This document shows positions 15,957-24,772 of a DNA stretch of 64,000 bases, piece by piece. The notes below the pieces were generated by a model. That model ran no database searches. It had not been told where the DNA came from and saw only the letters and a program-made list of their open reading frames with translations. A program made the translations under genes and the position numbers. Within the stretch, counting starts at the first letter, position 1; every line of letters starts with the position of its first letter. The DNA is from Chloroflexota bacterium (GTDB lineage Bacteria > Chloroflexota > UBA6077 > FW602-bin22 > CADDYW01): assembly GCA_902810745.1 (NCBI GenBank), contig CADDYW010000007.1, forward strand, positions 1-64,000, written 5' to 3'.

Positions 15957-17245
15957 CGCCGCATCTCCTTCAATACGTTCACGACCTCCACCAGCGTGTC
16001 CACGTCTCCAAAACCGCCCGCCTTGGTCACGACCGGCAGGCCATCTCCGCGACCATCGCCCAGGCTTATCGGGATACCGGGCGCTGCCTCGCGCTGAATG
16101 TCGAGGCCGTGCACGCCAAGTGCGACACAGACCGCCCGAGCGGTATCGCCGCCGGTGAGGATCAGCGCGCCTGGCGTGGCGTCCCTCATCGCCAGGCTGA
16201 CCGCTCGCCCGAGCGCACCAACCAACTGCTCGGTCGCCTCACGCAGATCCACTCCGTGCGTCCGGGCGATCTGGTCGAGGTTCGGCGGCTCTTCGCGGGG
16301 ATCGACAAGCGAAAGTACGATGCTTGTGCTCTTGCTGCCGGGCGCGGTCAGTGCTCGGATAAGTTCTCCGGCAGCGCCGCGCGCCGTGGTTTCTGGCGCT
16401 TCCAGGCCAGGGTCAGGGGATACGCGAATCAGGCAGGCTCCCAGGTCAAGCAATCGCGCGACCTGTGCCAGGCCGAGCCGGTTCATCGTTCCGGCCACGA
16501 TCAGAACCGGATCGTGGCTGATGGTGATCTCACGAGGAACGTGCGCTGATCGGGCTCCCGATACGTCCAGCCATTCGGCCAACCCGGCCGAGCCAACCGG
16601 CAGGACCCGGTCTCCCAGCTCTCGAACGGCTTCGATCAGCGAGCGCAGGTCGGCGGCTGACTCAGCATCGGCGACGACCAGGCGGGCGCCCTGGCCTGAA
16701 AGGGCCGCCAGGCGATCAGCCAGATGCGGCAGCCCGCTCCTCACCTCGTCCAGGGAGAGAGAGCCGATCGGCAGGGATGTCTGCCGCTGCAGAATCTGCT
16801 CGATCGAGGCTGTCGTCGCGGGCCACAGAGGGTCGTGTGCAAACTCGGTCTGATCGACGGGCAGATCTCGCACGTGGATCGCCCCGTGGCAGACCGTGCG
16901 CCCGAGAGGGGGAAAGGCGGGACAGATCAGCGCCAGGGGCACGCTCAGCGCGTCGAGCATCGCCTCGATCTCGGCTCCGAGGTTGCCGCGACCGGTCGAA
17001 TCAATCTTCTTGTAGAAGCGCCGGATCCCCGCCTCCCGAAGGCGCCGCGTCGCCTCGAAGACGCGCTGTCGGGCATCGGCCGCGGACCGAGCGCGCGAGT
17101 CGGTGTCGAAGACGAGGACGTCGCACTCGGGACTCGCAGACCAGTCGAGCGAGACGTAGGTTCGGCGTCCACGCTTGGCGAACTGGAGACCGGTGTCGGT
17201 CGCACCGGTCAGGTCGTCAGCCAGGATTCCGAGCTCCGGCTGCAC
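15953..17245 (-). CDS. Four-carbon acid sugar kinase (DUF1537 family)
   Basis: 430 aa. N-terminal domain begins LGILADDLTGATDTGLQF and contains FYKKIDSTGRGNLGAEIE, the ATP/sugar domain signature; the C-terminal nucleotide-binding domain ends with LILTGGDTARAVC and TKAGGFGD. The family phosphorylates D-threonate, L-threonate or erythronate at O4, making the substrate for the PdxA2 dehydrogenase directly downstream. GTG 17245 is preceded by GCGGAGG. The stop of this gene overlaps the PdxA2 ATG by four bases. Confidence 0.9.
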   Translation of the reverse strand: MQPELGILADDLTGATDTGLQFAKRGRRTYVSLDWSASPECDVLVFDTDSRARSAADARQRVFEATRRLREAGIRRFYKKIDSTGRGNLGAEIEAMLDALSVPLALICPAFPPLGRTVCHGAIHVRDLPVDQTEFAHDPLWPATTASIEQILQRQTSLPIGSLSLDEVRSGLPHLADRLAALSGQGARLVVADAESAADLRSLIEAVRELGDRVLPVGSAGLAEWLDVSGARSAHVPREITISHDPVLIVAGTMNRLGLAQVARLLDLGACLIRVSPDPGLEAPETTARGAAGELIRALTAPGSKSTSIVLSLVDPREEPPNLDQIARTHGVDLREATEQLVGALGRAVSLAMRDATPGALILTGGDTARAVCVALGVHGLDIQREAAPGIPISLGDGRGDGLPVVTKAGGFGDVDTLVEVVNVLKEMRR

Positions 17246-17318
17246 CGTGGCCTCCGCGGGAACACGTCAAGGGGATAAACGGATTGTACCTGCTCACCGC
17301 CCCTGATGCAAACGTGGT

Positions 17319-17921
17319 TCAGCTTTCGGTGCCTTCCGTCGCTTCGGCCCAGGCGTTCAGCAGGTCGGCAGCCATTGCGTCGCGGACCGCCTCGTAATCC
17401 GGACCGCGCAGGCGAAGCAGGTAGGAGGGGTGATAGGTGGCCTTGAGGATGGAGTTCCAGAGGCCTGGAAACTGGCGACCGCGCTCCTCGCTGATGCGAA
17501 AGTTCGGATGGATCAGCGCGGAGGCTGCCGTCGCACCCAGGCAGAGGATGACCTTCGGCCGGATGATCCGGATCTCCTCGCGCAGGATTCCCTGGTGTGC
17601 AGCGATCTCACCGACCCGGGGTGGCCGATTTGATCTGCCGCGACCGGTCTCGACGGTAGGACGGATTTTCACAAGATTCGTGATCCATAGCCGCTCGCGT
17701 GGTATGCCGAGCGTTTCCAGAAGTCGATTGAGTGCTTTGCCGGCTGGGCCAACGAAAGGACGATTTGCCGCGACCTCCTCTTTCCCCGGCGCCTCGCCGA
17801 CCAGCATCAGCGCTGCGTCGACGCTGCCCTCGCCGAACACGTCGATGCCACGCTGCCGGGCTTCCCGCTCGAGCGCGGCGATCTGCTGCTGCTTGGTCAA
17901 TCTTTCCGTCTCGCCTGGCAT
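17319..17921 (-). CDS. Uracil-DNA glycosylase family 4-like, without Fe-S cysteines
   Basis: A 200-aa protein of the UDG superfamily. Motif A is GEAPGKEE at 42-49, followed by RPFVGPAGKALNRLLE; motif B is HPSYLLR from residue 164. Family 4 enzymes carry four Cys ligands of a [4Fe-4S] cluster (two near the N-terminus, one in NvvKcRPP, one in aaCrPyL). Here the equivalents are absent: NLVKIRPT and AAHQGIL replace the last two, the N-terminus has no CxxC and the only cysteine is in VILCLGATAA. It probably still excises uracil from DNA, but as a cluster-free variant. An alternative is a related but functionally shifted enzyme. Start: ATG after GAGGGGGATCA. Confidence 0.85.
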   Translation of the reverse strand: MPGETERLTKQQQIAALEREARQRGIDVFGEGSVDAALMLVGEAPGKEEVAANRPFVGPAGKALNRLLETLGIPRERLWITNLVKIRPTVETGRGRSNRPPRVGEIAAHQGILREEIRIIRPKVILCLGATAASALIHPNFRISEERGRQFPGLWNSILKATYHPSYLLRLRGPDYEAVRDAMAADLLNAWAEATEGTES

Positions 17922-18158
17922 TGATCCCCCTCGCCGACGCGCGCTTGATGAGCGCCACTATCTTCGCCAGGGAGAGGTTTGGGACTGGCGTCTGGAGAAA
18001 TGGTCCGTACCGCCATTTTCCTGAACCCTAACCGCTCTCCCGGTCCTGCTCGATGCGCCCGGAGGCATCCACCCTCGGTCATGACAGCGTCTTCGGCACC
18101 GGTGTTCGTTCATCGGACAGGGCGGTGGCAGAAAATGCGCCAGGTCGCAGGGCGATGG

Positions 18159-18164
18159 TATAAT
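18159..18164 (+). promoter_or_regulatory. Extended -10 box giving a leaderless or near-leaderless PBP mRNA
   Basis: TGGTATAAT with TATAAT at 18159-18164; transcription would start near 18171, at or a few bases before the GTG/ATG at 18172/18175. No Shine-Dalgarno precedes the start. Confidence 0.55.
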
Positions 18165-18174
18165 CCGTCCTGTG

Positions 18175-20655
18175 ATGAGCGCTTCTCGGCAACGTCGGCG
18201 CGGATCGCATGCGCTGATCCGTCAAAGCCGCCCGCAGCGCCGCGAGGATGGCTTCCTCAACTGGATCGTCATCGGCGTCCTCGGCGTGATGCTCGCCACC
18301 ACCTTCGTCGTGAGCACCGTGCTGCTTGCCGTCTTCGGGTTTGGCATCGCGGGCGAGCTCTACAGCTACGCGACCCGTGATCTTCCTCCGGTCGACCAGA
18401 TCTTCTCGAAGAGCGTCTTCCAGTCGACAATGATCTACGACCGGAAAGGGCGTCTGCTCTATGAGATGTTCGATCCGCAAGGTGGCCGCCGCACGCTGAT
18501 CCACCTCAAGGATATGCCACCGGCCTTGATCGACGCCACTGTCTCGACCGAGGATGGTAGCTTTTACACGAATCCCGGCGTGGATCCAGTCGCAATCGGC
18601 CGCGCGCTAGTTCAGAACGCCGTGCACCATCAGGTCGAGTCGGGCGCCAGCACGATCACCCAGCAGCTCGTCCGAAATGTTCTGATGACGCCGCAGGAGC
18701 GGCAATCCCAGTCGATCAAGCGCAAGATCGAAGAGGCGATTCTCGCCTTCCGGGTCTCGCAGCGTTACAGCAAAGACGAGATTCTCGAGCGTTATCTGAA
18801 TGAGATCAACTATGGCAATCTGGCCTACGGCGTCGAGGCCGCGTCCGAGACGTACTTCGATAAGCCCGCCAGCCAGCTCACGCTTGCCGAGGCGGCGCTG
18901 CTAGCCGGCCTACCCCAGGCTCCCTCCGCCTACGATCCATTTCAGCATCCGAACGCTGCGAAGGCACGTCAGCTCGAGGTCCTCCGGCTGATGGTGAAGC
19001 ACGGCTACATTACGCAGGAGCAGGCCAACGCGGCGGCGGCGCAGCCCTTGCATTATCACTCTGCCCCGACGGTGTTTCAGGCGCCGCATTTCGTCATGTA
19101 CGTGCGTAGTCTCCTCGAAGATCGTTACAGCCAGCAGCAGCTTTACGATAGCGGGCTACGTGTCTATACGACACTCGATCTCGATCTGCAGCGCCAGGCC
19201 GAAACCATCGTGAAGAACCGCCTCCAGTCGCTCAAGGCTGACAATGCGAACAATGCCGCGCTGGTGGCGATCGACCCGAAGACTGGCGAGATCCTGGCGA
19301 TGGTGGGCAGCGCGAACTTCTATGACGATGCGATCCAGGGGCAGATCAACATGGCGCTCACGGCGCGCCAGCCGGGGTCGACCCTCAAACCCTTCACCTA
19401 TCTCTACGCGTTCGAGCACCGGCTGGCGTCGCCGACGACGATTCTGATGGATTCGCCGGTCAAGTACTCGATGGGTGCCGGACGCCCTCCCTATGAGCCA
19501 CACGACGCCGACTATAAGTTCCGGGGTCCGGTTACAGTCCGTCGCGCGCTCGCAAACTCGCTGAACGTACCCGCGGTCGAGATGCTGAACAAGATTGGTA
19601 TTCCGGCGCTCCTCCAGACGCTGCGACAGTTCGGCATCACGACACTGGAGCAGCCGCCCTCCTATTACGGCCTCTCGCTCACGCTCGGCGGTGGTCCGGT
19701 GCGCCTGCTCGACCTCAGCTTCGCCTACGCCGCACTTGCCAACGGCGGCGTGCAGGTTGGTCAGGTCGTGACCGATCCGCAGTCGGGACAGCGGCGGCTC
19801 GCGCCGGTGGCGATTCTCAAAGTGACCGACGCGAGCGGGAAGGTTCTCGAGGAGTATCACCCGTCGGCCGGTCAGCGACTGGCAAGCCCACAGGCAGTCT
19901 GGCTGATTACTGATATTCTCTCCGACGATGCCGCCCGTGCCGAGACGTTCGGCGCCCATTCGTATCTCGAGCTCGACCGTCCGGCCGCGGTGAAGACGGG
20001 AACGACGGAGCAGTTTCAGGACTCCTGGACGATGGGGTACACGCCACAGCTGGTCGTCGGGGTCTGGGTTGGCAACGCGAATGACCAGCCGATGAAGAAC
20101 GTCTTCGGCGCTCGAGGCGCGGGGCTGATCTGGCACGAGTTCATGGAGACGGCGCTGAAGGGCCAGCCGGTGCTCCAGTTCAATCGACCGCCCGGGCTCG
20201 TCCGCGCCACCGTGGACGCGCTGACCGGACTGAGGCCCGTTCCGGGGCGCCCAACGATCACCGACTGGTTCATCGAGGGAACGCTGCCAACCGCGAGCGC
20301 ACCGGTGCCGACGCCCACACCGTTGCCGCCAACGCCGATCCCGACGGAGACGCCGATTCCGCCGACGTCGACGCCGGTACCGGTACCGGCCCGCGCCACG
20401 CCAATCGTCGCCCCGAGCAATCCAAACGTCGTGGTGGTGCCCAGCCTGATCGGCCTGCCCGAGGCCGACGCGCAGCGGGTGATCAACGAGTCGGGGCTGA
20501 TGACGACCTACGTGAACTATCAGACGATCAACGACGTGCCGGACCGCACCTATTTCCTATCGATCCCCCCGGGCGCGGTGCTCAGCCAGCTTCCGCAGCC
20601 CGGGACCCAGGTCCCGCGCGGAACGCGTGTCTACATCGCGGTACGGAAACAATAA
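18175..20655 (+). CDS. Class A penicillin-binding protein with C-terminal PASTA domain
   Basis: Bifunctional peptidoglycan polymerase, about 826 aa, anchored by one N-terminal transmembrane helix (WIVIGVLGVMLATTFVV). The glycosyltransferase domain (family GT51) shows STEDGSFY with catalytic Glu at about 126 and STITQQLVRN. The transpeptidase has SxxK in PGSTLKPF (Ser about 402), SxN in ANSLNVPA and KTGT (Lys about 607). A Thr/Pro-rich linker follows and then one PASTA domain (VVVPSLIGLPEADAQRV...QLPQPGTQVPRGT), which senses muropeptides or beta-lactams. Start ATG is close to the predicted transcription start. The protein implies a peptidoglycan wall in this organism. Confidence 0.95.
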   Translation: MSASRQRRRGSHALIRQSRPQRREDGFLNWIVIGVLGVMLATTFVVSTVLLAVFGFGIAGELYSYATRDLPPVDQIFSKSVFQSTMIYDRKGRLLYEMFDPQGGRRTLIHLKDMPPALIDATVSTEDGSFYTNPGVDPVAIGRALVQNAVHHQVESGASTITQQLVRNVLMTPQERQSQSIKRKIEEAILAFRVSQRYSKDEILERYLNEINYGNLAYGVEAASETYFDKPASQLTLAEAALLAGLPQAPSAYDPFQHPNAAKARQLEVLRLMVKHGYITQEQANAAAAQPLHYHSAPTVFQAPHFVMYVRSLLEDRYSQQQLYDSGLRVYTTLDLDLQRQAETIVKNRLQSLKADNANNAALVAIDPKTGEILAMVGSANFYDDAIQGQINMALTARQPGSTLKPFTYLYAFEHRLASPTTILMDSPVKYSMGAGRPPYEPHDADYKFRGPVTVRRALANSLNVPAVEMLNKIGIPALLQTLRQFGITTLEQPPSYYGLSLTLGGGPVRLLDLSFAYAALANGGVQVGQVVTDPQSGQRRLAPVAILKVTDASGKVLEEYHPSAGQRLASPQAVWLITDILSDDAARAETFGAHSYLELDRPAAVKTGTTEQFQDSWTMGYTPQLVVGVWVGNANDQPMKNVFGARGAGLIWHEFMETALKGQPVLQFNRPPGLVRATVDALTGLRPVPGRPTITDWFIEGTLPTASAPVPTPTPLPPTPIPTETPIPPTSTPVPVPARATPIVAPSNPNVVVVPSLIGLPEADAQRVINESGLMTTYVNYQTINDVPDRTYFLSIPPGAVLSQLPQPGTQVPRGTRVYIAVRKQ

Positions 20656-20718
20656 GGTGCGGGTGATGGCACACGACGCGTATCACCCAGCCAAGTCTGC
20701 TGCGTGAATCATAACGTC

Positions 20719-20862
20719 GGCTCGCCCGGGCAGGCTGTTCTGAATAGGGCGAACCTGGCCAGGATGGGCGGCGAGCCGAGCCGATGCGATTCCGGGAGAG
20801 GGTTCGATGAGAGAGCGGCCCCGACGGGAACGATCTGGGCGGGCTGACTAACGATCCAGATC
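20719..20862. other. Possible structured RNA element in intergenic region
   Basis: Between the PBP stop and the convergent HxlR gene, two stems can be drawn: GGCTCGCC (20719-20726) with GGCGAGCC (20770-20777), and GATCTGG (20832-20838) with CCAGATC (20856-20862). I do not recognise a known RNA family. It could be a terminator region for both convergent genes or a small RNA; there is no T tract. The remainder of 20656-20890 shows no gene. Confidence 0.3.
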
Positions 20863-20890
20863 TGAGGAAGGCAACCAGGTCGGGACCGCG

Positions 20891-21622
20891 CTAGCCCGTG
20901 TCCTCATTCTCGCTCTTGGCCACGCCCGACATCGCCAGACTCGCGGCCCGGACGGCGGGGGCCATCGGGCTCAGGTCCAGCCAATCGGGAAAGGCCCGGA
21001 TGAGCTCGCGACGACCCACGATCGCCACGGTGCCCTCGCGTTGGGATTGCTCGAGTGAGAGACGGCCCAGCCAGACCCTGTAGAACGTGGCCAGATCGGC
21101 GATCACTAGCAGGTCGACCTCGAAGCCGGGGTCCTCGATGCACACCGAGACCTCGGTCGGCGCCAGCAGCAGCCAGAAGTGCTCCTTGCGCGCCACCGGG
21201 AAGTCGAACTGCACGACGACCCGTCGCTCGGGCAGGCACTCCCTCCGGATGCGTCGACGCATCCACCAGAGAAGGAGTCCCGGGTCCAACTCGTCAGGCA
21301 CCGGATCCGGGAAGGCCCAGCGGGCACCCCACGTGCCCAATGCGTCGACTACCCGCTGCAAGTCCTCGCCAGCCGGGGTCAGCTCGTAGGCCACCGTGCG
21401 CCCCTGGGGCGACATCCGGCGCCGGACGACGCCGTCGCGCTCGAGTCGGTGCAGGCGTTGGGCCAGGAGGCTGCGCGGGATGCCCGGCAGGCCGCGCTCG
21501 AGGTCATTGAAGCGCTGGATGCCCGCCAGCAGCTCACGGACGATGAGCGGAGTCCAGCGATCCGCGAGGATCTCCGACGCGTGCGCCACCGGGCACCACT
21601 GCCCATACGTACCTGCGCCCAT
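20891..21622 (-). CDS. HxlR-type winged-helix transcription regulator with C-terminal ligand-like domain
   Basis: 243 aa. Residues 1-110 form the HxlR DNA-binding domain: YGQWCPVAHASEILADRW, PLIVRELLAG, FNDLERGLPGIPRSLLAQRL and GRTVAYELTPAGE. A Cys at residue 10 matches the redox-active position of some HxlR/HypR regulators. Residues ~115-240 are an SCP2-like or sterol-carrier-type domain, common in two-domain HxlR proteins of Actinobacteria and Chloroflexi. Divergent from the methyltransferase at 21747, 124 bp away, so it likely controls that gene. A TAGACT sits just before the ATG, so its mRNA may also be leaderless. Confidence 0.85.
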   Translation of the reverse strand: MGAGTYGQWCPVAHASEILADRWTPLIVRELLAGIQRFNDLERGLPGIPRSLLAQRLHRLERDGVVRRRMSPQGRTVAYELTPAGEDLQRVVDALGTWGARWAFPDPVPDELDPGLLLWWMRRRIRRECLPERRVVVQFDFPVARKEHFWLLLAPTEVSVCIEDPGFEVDLLVIADLATFYRVWLGRLSLEQSQREGTVAIVGRRELIRAFPDWLDLSPMAPAVRAASLAMSGVAKSENEDTG

Positions 21623-21746
21623 ACACCCAGTCTAACACTACCATTGATCTGCGACCAGTCCATTTTTTGAACTTCTTGGACGGCACGGGGAGTGGTAAGC
21701 TCGGAATCGAATCCGACAGCGCTCACTGAAGGAGGGCTACGAAGCG

Positions 21747-22574
21747 ATGAGCGCACCACATTCCCATCTAAACGACGTGTGGGCGAGCGGGGCGGCCTAT
21801 GAGCCGTATGTTGGCCGCTGGAGCCGCCTGGTGGCGCGGGAGTTCCTCGTCTGGTTGGCGGTCCCAGCCGGGAGACGTTGGCTAGACGTTGGCTGCGGGA
21901 CCGGCGCGCTGAGCCAGACTATTGTCGAACGGGCGGCTCCCCACGAGGTTGTGGGGATCGATTCCTCGGCGGGCTACGTAGCGTATGCCCGCGAGCAGGT
22001 CCGGGACGGCTGCGCCCACTTCGACGTGGGCGACGCCCGGTCCTTGCCGTTCGCGGATGAAGCGTTCGACGCGGTGGTCTCCGGGCTGGTGCTGAACTTC
22101 GTGCCTCAGCCGGATCGGGCGGCGGCCGAGATGGCCCGGGTGGCGCGGCCGGGCGGGATCGTGGCCGCCTACGTCTGGGACTATGCCGGCGAGATGCAGC
22201 TCATGCGCCACTTCTGGGACGCGGCGGCGGCGCTCGACCCCGCGGCGCGCAACCTGGACGAGGGGCGGCGGTTCCCGCTCTGCAAGCCGGAGCTGCTGGC
22301 CGATCTTGTCCGAGGAGCCGGGCTGTGCGACGTCGCGGTGCGAGCGATCGACGTGCCGACAGTATTCCGCGACTTCGATGATTACTGGTCGCCGTTCCTG
22401 GGCGGGCAGGCGCCAGCCCCGGGCTATGCGATGTCGCTCACCGAGGAACGCCGGTCCGCCCTCCGCGAGCGCATCCGCGCCAGCCTGCCGTTTGCGCCCG
22501 ATGGATCGATCCACCTCGTCGCGCGGGCCTGGGCGGTGCGGGGCACGTGCGCGCAGCCGGCGTCGAGGACCTAA
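21747..22574 (+). CDS. Class I SAM-dependent methyltransferase
   Basis: 275 aa with motif I LDVGCGTGALSQTI, acidic loop VGIDSSAGYV, DARSLPFADEAFDAVVSGL and VARPGGIVAAYVWDYAG, a typical ubiE/phospholipid-methyltransferase-like pattern. ATG 21747 follows GGAGGGCTACGAAGCG. It diverges from the HxlR regulator; GTCCA and TGGAC half sites 14 bp apart lie between them (21658-21681) and could be an operator. Substrate unknown. Confidence 0.85.
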   Translation: MSAPHSHLNDVWASGAAYEPYVGRWSRLVAREFLVWLAVPAGRRWLDVGCGTGALSQTIVERAAPHEVVGIDSSAGYVAYAREQVRDGCAHFDVGDARSLPFADEAFDAVVSGLVLNFVPQPDRAAAEMARVARPGGIVAAYVWDYAGEMQLMRHFWDAAAALDPAARNLDEGRRFPLCKPELLADLVRGAGLCDVAVRAIDVPTVFRDFDDYWSPFLGGQAPAPGYAMSLTEERRSALRERIRASLPFAPDGSIHLVARAWAVRGTCAQPASRT

Positions 22575-22732
22575 TCCGGTCCCACCGGGAGGTTATCTGG
22601 GTGTCGACCAGGCACATCAGCACCGACGTGACCCGCGGAGAGAGGAATGGGGGGCGACACAGCGCCGTTCTGCGTGGCAATGGCGTCTGCCCTGACGACG
22701 CGGAGCCTTGACGCGAAGATAAGCGTCAGGGG

Positions 22733-23443
22733 TTGACCGGACGTGGCGTTCGCGTTGGCACGTGCCGTGGACACCTGGCCCTGGATGGGCTATTGGCGGG
22801 GACCTATCTCTGGTGGCTTACCCCCTCCGGGTTGACGCAGGTCCCCGTCGACCCAGTGCGCGCAACCATCGGCGCGTTCGGATCGATCGCCCCCTGGTGT
22901 ACGTCGCGATCCCTACGCTGAGCATCCTTCTACCACCGGTTCCTGACGCGGACCTGGTCGTGGTGGGCGGGCTGTCCTTTGGCCTGGTCCCTGCGACCCT
23001 CTACGCGCTCCTGGGTGGGGGTCTGGGCGCGGGTCTCAATTTCTGGCTGGCGCGCCGACTTGGGCGCCCATGGATCCGGAGCGCTCGGCCAGCGTCGAGG
23101 GGCTCGCCGGATGGTCGGCTGGCCGGCGGTGTTCCTCACCCGTCTCCTACCGGGCTTCAATTTCGATCTGGTCAGCTATGCGGCGGGCCCGACTGCCACG
23201 CTCGCCGGGATGGTCTTTCCGGTACTCATCCTGGTGGTAGCCGGCGATTGGGCCGGAGAGCGGCCGGAGATTGTCACGTTGGCGGCTGCAGACAGTGTCG
23301 GCACGATGGCAGTCCTGCTGACGATCGCCTGGACGTTGCTCTGGATTGGATCGAGAGGAAATGTCGTTTCTGGCCACGACGCCGGTGGCTCGACAGGTAG
23401 AGGTAGGCGAGGAGGGCCAAATGCTAGATTAGAACGAGTTTAG
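22733..23443 (+). pseudogene. TVP38/TMEM64 (DedA-like) membrane protein gene, frameshifted
   Basis: Family sequence is spread over different frames. Frame 2 gives LLAGTYLWWLTPSGLTQV and VRATIGAFGSIAP; frame 1 continues with LVYVAIPTLSILLPPVPDADL, GGLSFGLVPATLYALLGG and NFWLARRLGRPWI; after a short stretch in frame 3 (SASVEGLA), frame 2 resumes with WPAVFLTRLLPGFNFDLVSY. The first break lies at a run of five C at 22890-22894; a sixth C would restore APLVYVAIP. The order and content fit the TVP38/TMEM64 (VTT) family of membrane proteins. It is either a decayed gene or an intact gene with sequencing errors. Confidence 0.8.
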
Positions 23444-23853
23444 TTTGCCCAGGTCCAGACGACGCTGGCGGTAAAGTTCCAGGCCGTTGCGATGCCGATG
23501 GCGATCAAATCAGCAAGCAGGTAGAACACCGCCAATCGCTGGACCAGCACCGTGAACACGACGGACGTGATGACGAGTCCCCCCAGCGACGCCAGGTTGA
23601 AACGGGCAAAACGCACCGGCGAGATCGTTCGCTGGCCGAATGTCCACCAGTTATTCCAGAGAAAGTTATTGACCACGCTCAGCTCGACGGCGACCGCCGA
23701 GGCCAGGAGTGGAGGCCAGTGGAGATGTCCAAACAGTAGCTGCACACAGATCAGGTTGACGCCGACGCCGGTAAGCCCGACTACGCCAAAGCGGAAGAGA
23801 CGGTTCCAGTCCAGCCAGCCGAGCATCCGAGATAGCATCGTGAAGGTATTCAT
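23440..23853 (-). CDS. GtrA-family membrane protein (flippase-like)
   Basis: 137 aa with four hydrophobic helices: FGVVGLTGVGVNLICVQLL, an LLASAVAVELSVVNNFLWNN segment, ASLGGLVITSVVFTVLV and ADLIAIGIATAWNFTASV. The VNNFLWNNWWTFG motif is the GtrA signature. Members help carry polyprenol-phosphate sugars across the membrane. It lies just downstream of the dolichol-phosphate-mannose-synthase-like gene on the same strand, the usual partner. The ATG at 23853 starts the conserved part; the upstream in-frame extension to 24285 covers the neighbour gene and is rejected. Confidence 0.88.
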   Translation of the reverse strand: MNTFTMLSRMLGWLDWNRLFRFGVVGLTGVGVNLICVQLLFGHLHWPPLLASAVAVELSVVNNFLWNNWWTFGQRTISPVRFARFNLASLGGLVITSVVFTVLVQRLAVFYLLADLIAIGIATAWNFTASVVWTWAN

Positions 23854-23945
23854 CCTATGGGCGTGCCAATCTGAACGTCGTGGGGAGAAGGATTGCACAA
23901 ACTGGGCCCATCCGGCCAGCGTTGTCTTGCGCCACGTCTCCGGTC

Positions 23946-24680
23946 CTACGAGGCCGTGATCCCGGTGTTGTTGGCTCGCCGATCGACCGCGAATCGAAGC
24001 TTCCAGACGAGCCAGAGCGCCTCGAAAAAGATTTGGCGCGACATCTTTGACTGGCCGATCCGTCGGTCGACGAATCGAATTGGTACTTCGACCAGCCGTA
24101 AGCCCTGGAGGTGGCAGTACCAGTTGACCTCGACCTGAAAGCCGAAACCAGTCGAGCGGATCTTGCCGAGATCGATCCGAGCGAGTGCCTCGCGTCGAAA
24201 GCACTTGAAGCCACTGGTCGGATCGCGCACCGGAAGGCCGAGAAGGAGCTGCGTGTATAACGATCCCCCGCGGCTGATCAACCATCGTGCAAGCGGCCAG
24301 TTCTCGGCGCCGCCGCCGGGAACGTAGCGCGAGCCGATCGCGACGTCGGCGTCCTCGCAGGCCGCGATCAGCCGGGGTACGTCCGCTGGATCGTGGGAGA
24401 AGTCTGCATCCATCTGGACGACGAAATCGCTGTCGGAGCGGATCGCTTCGCGGAAACCTGCCACGTAGGCGGTGCCGAGACCTTGCTTGCCCGGGCGGTG
24501 GATCACCCGGACTCGCCCATCGGCGTGTCGACTGAGCTCATCGGCAAGCGCACCCGTACCATCCGGAGAGTTGTCATCGATCACCAGGAGCGAGTAGTCA
24601 GGATGTACGAGGATCTGCGGGGCCAGGCGTTCGAGGTTCGCGGCTTCATTATACGTGGGGATCACAATCAGGGTGGTCAC
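23946..24680 (-). CDS. Polyprenol monophosphomannose synthase-like glycosyltransferase (GT2)
   Basis: 244 aa. Starts LIVIPTYNEAANLERLA, has VIDDNSPDGTGALADEL, the metal-binding DxD in VQMDADFSHDP, GSRYVPGGG and DPTSGFKCFRREAL, all features of DPM1/Ppm-type enzymes that transfer mannose (or glucose) from GDP/UDP sugar to polyprenol phosphate on the cytoplasmic side. No C-terminal membrane domain, so membrane partners such as the adjoining GtrA protein may help. It is upstream of gtrA, with 92 bp between. Confidence 0.92.
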   Translation of the reverse strand: MTTLIVIPTYNEAANLERLAPQILVHPDYSLLVIDDNSPDGTGALADELSRHADGRVRVIHRPGKQGLGTAYVAGFREAIRSDSDFVVQMDADFSHDPADVPRLIAACEDADVAIGSRYVPGGGAENWPLARWLISRGGSLYTQLLLGLPVRDPTSGFKCFRREALARIDLGKIRSTGFGFQVEVNWYCHLQGLRLVEVPIRFVDRRIGQSKMSRQIFFEALWLVWKLRFAVDRRANNTGITAS

Positions 24681-24756
24681 GGACGTGCTCCAGCAGCTGC
24701 AATCTCGAATGCGAGAGCGATGTACTGGCAGCGCAACCGACGTGCCAGATGTCGTT

Positions 24757-24762
24757 TACAAT
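24757..24762 (+). promoter_or_regulatory. -10 box giving a near-leaderless transporter mRNA
   Basis: TACAAT at 24757-24762 is followed by the ATG at 24773; the 10-base gap is the same as for TATAAT and ATG of the PBP gene (18164 and 18175). No Shine-Dalgarno sits between. Confidence 0.45.
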
Positions 24763-24772
24763 ACTCGCCATC

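Noticed and set aside
23440-24285. 281-residue GtrA protein start at 24285
   Set aside because: The first 144 residues lie opposite the glycosyltransferase 3' part in another frame and are not GtrA-like; ATG 23853 gives the normal length.
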